64,000 nt of DNA from Bacteroidaceae bacterium (lineage in GTDB: Bacteria; Bacteroidota; Bacteroidia; Bacteroidales; Bacteroidaceae), in assembly GCA_017548075.1 (NCBI GenBank), contig JAFYNL010000040.1:1-64000 (forward strand), given 5' to 3'. The position numbers were made by a program, and so were the translations under genes. The notes under the pieces were generated by a model that ran no database searches, had not been told where the DNA came from, and saw only the letters and a program-made list of their open reading frames with translations. This document shows positions 63,520 to 64,000 of the stretch, in pieces. The first letter of the stretch is position 1, and each line of letters opens with the position of its first letter.

Positions 63520-63744
63520 TTAGTTAACATGGACATTTGCACATTTCATCATTCTTTGAGAGGTTGTTTTCGCTTCATTCATCATGATTCGATTGCTACC
63601 TCTAAGGCGAGATACGACGCTCATATACGCTTTTAAGGCTAAGATATTTGTTTTCTTGAAACTCTCTAATTCTTTTATTGTTGCCTTAAGTGCGTCTGAG
63701 TTACCTTGTACTCTGCATTGTAAATAATGACTGTTGTAATACAT
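63520..63744 (-). CDS. Small hypothetical protein
   Basis: 74 residues from MYYNSHYLQCRVQGNSDALK. It is helical and basic, with no recognised domain. A longer frame would start inside the duplicated promoter segment, so the later Met is chosen. It is divergent from the second DUF3244 copy, the place held by the TPR-HTH regulator in the first copy, so it could be a remnant rather than a gene. The stretch 63169-63519 is AT-rich, and I see no feature in it. Confidence 0.35.
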   Translation of the reverse strand: MYYNSHYLQCRVQGNSDALKATIKELESFKKTNILALKAYMSVVSRLRGSNRIMMNEAKTTSQRMMKCANVHVN

Positions 63745-63752
63745 GTTCCTTG

Positions 63753-64000
63753 TTTTTCTGTAAAATGGCAAAAAATCACATGTCGATGGAATGGGCAAAA
63801 ACTAAATTGTGAAGTTTTTGTGAAGTTTTTTATTTGTAAAACACAATAATAAAGTCATATCTTTGGAGTGACAAACCTAATTATTAACCAAACTAAACTA
63901 ACAAACATGAAAACAAAAGCATCATTATTCAAATCACTCTTGTTGGCAACCGCAATGTTTCTTATGACACCCCTACATGCATGGGAACCTGCACAATTTG
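63753..64000 (+). repeat. Duplicated promoter/5' gene segment, copy 2 (cut by window end)
   Basis: Same segment as 56413-56660, offset 7340 bp, about nine mismatches. It includes the two TGTGAAGTTTT repeats (63808 and 63819) and a TTTG/TATCTTTG promoter (63833-63865). Confidence 0.95.
63907..64000 (+). CDS. Second DUF3244-type secreted protein, 5' part only
   Basis: The first 31 codons are present: MKTKASLFKSLLLATAMFLM signal peptide, then the mature start at HAWEPAQF. They are identical in protein sequence to the gene at 56567. The gene runs out of the window. Whether a second protease cluster follows cannot be seen. Confidence 0.8.
   Translation, partial: MKTKASLFKSLLLATAMFLMTPLHAWEPAQF

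Overview
The window looks like chromosome from a member of the Bacteroidales, most likely a Prevotella-type (Prevotellaceae) gut, oral or rumen species. The evidence is promoters of the TAnnTTTG (-7) / TTTG (-33) kind, almost no Shine-Dalgarno sequences, the tRNA-Gly/Tyr/Thr - hpf - xerC - rpsU block, a Bacteroidales-type V-ATPase cluster with a DUF2764 gene, FAS1 lipoproteins, BspA-type leucine-rich repeats, a C25 (gingipain-family) protease and type IX secretion C-terminal tails. This assignment is inferred from gene content only.

Layout. 0-4.9 kb is core: three tRNAs, hpf, a Xer-type recombinase, rpsU, malate dehydrogenase, nagB, a small YeaQ/YmgE membrane protein and tRNA-His. 5.3-15.3 kb holds two FAS1 lipoproteins, a secreted aldose epimerase, an acyltransferase, a PH-domain protein and a GH66 dextranase. 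15.4-20.0 kb is a V-type ATPase operon (E, DUF2764, A, B) that stops at B. 20.1-33.4 kb holds a GH29 fucosidase, a third FAS1 lipoprotein and two giant secreted proteins that end in dockerin-type calcium repeats, one of them carrying a CotH kinase domain. 33.7-45.2 kb holds an AraC regulator divergent from an RND efflux adaptor/permease pair, a mechanosensitive channel, a small secreted protein and dnaK. About 45.3-53.9 kb is an integrative mobilizable element: excisionase-like protein, integrase with a -1 frameshift, HTH protein, primase-helicase fusion, HTH protein and MobV relaxase. 53.9-54.6 kb is decayed and holds a recognisable AbiH phage-defence remnant. 54.7-64 kb is a surface/protease island: TPR-HTH membrane regulator, DUF3244 protein, S74/T9SS protein, C25 protease, BspA-LRR protein, a dead BspA fragment, a Fic protein, and the start of a second copy of the DUF3244 promoter and gene.

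The most unusual signal is not a gene. Directly 3' of many chromosomal genes lie tandem arrays with a strict 22-bp period (ten arrays, about 48 units). Each unit pairs a conserved GCAAA(C/G)-like spacer with a palindromic or near-palindromic core. The core differs between arrays and even within one array (AACGTGTTA, CACGTG, CCTTAAGG, CTAGGC, ACTGCAGT). The asymmetric core AACGTGTTA occurs 11 times on the + strand and its exact complement once, whatever the direction of the neighbouring genes. Neighbouring units sometimes fold into bidirectional terminators. No array was seen inside the mobile element. A second point of interest is a perfect Shine-Dalgarno sequence in front of hpf, in the same operon as rpsU, in a phylum where ribosomes normally mask the anti-Shine-Dalgarno with bS21.
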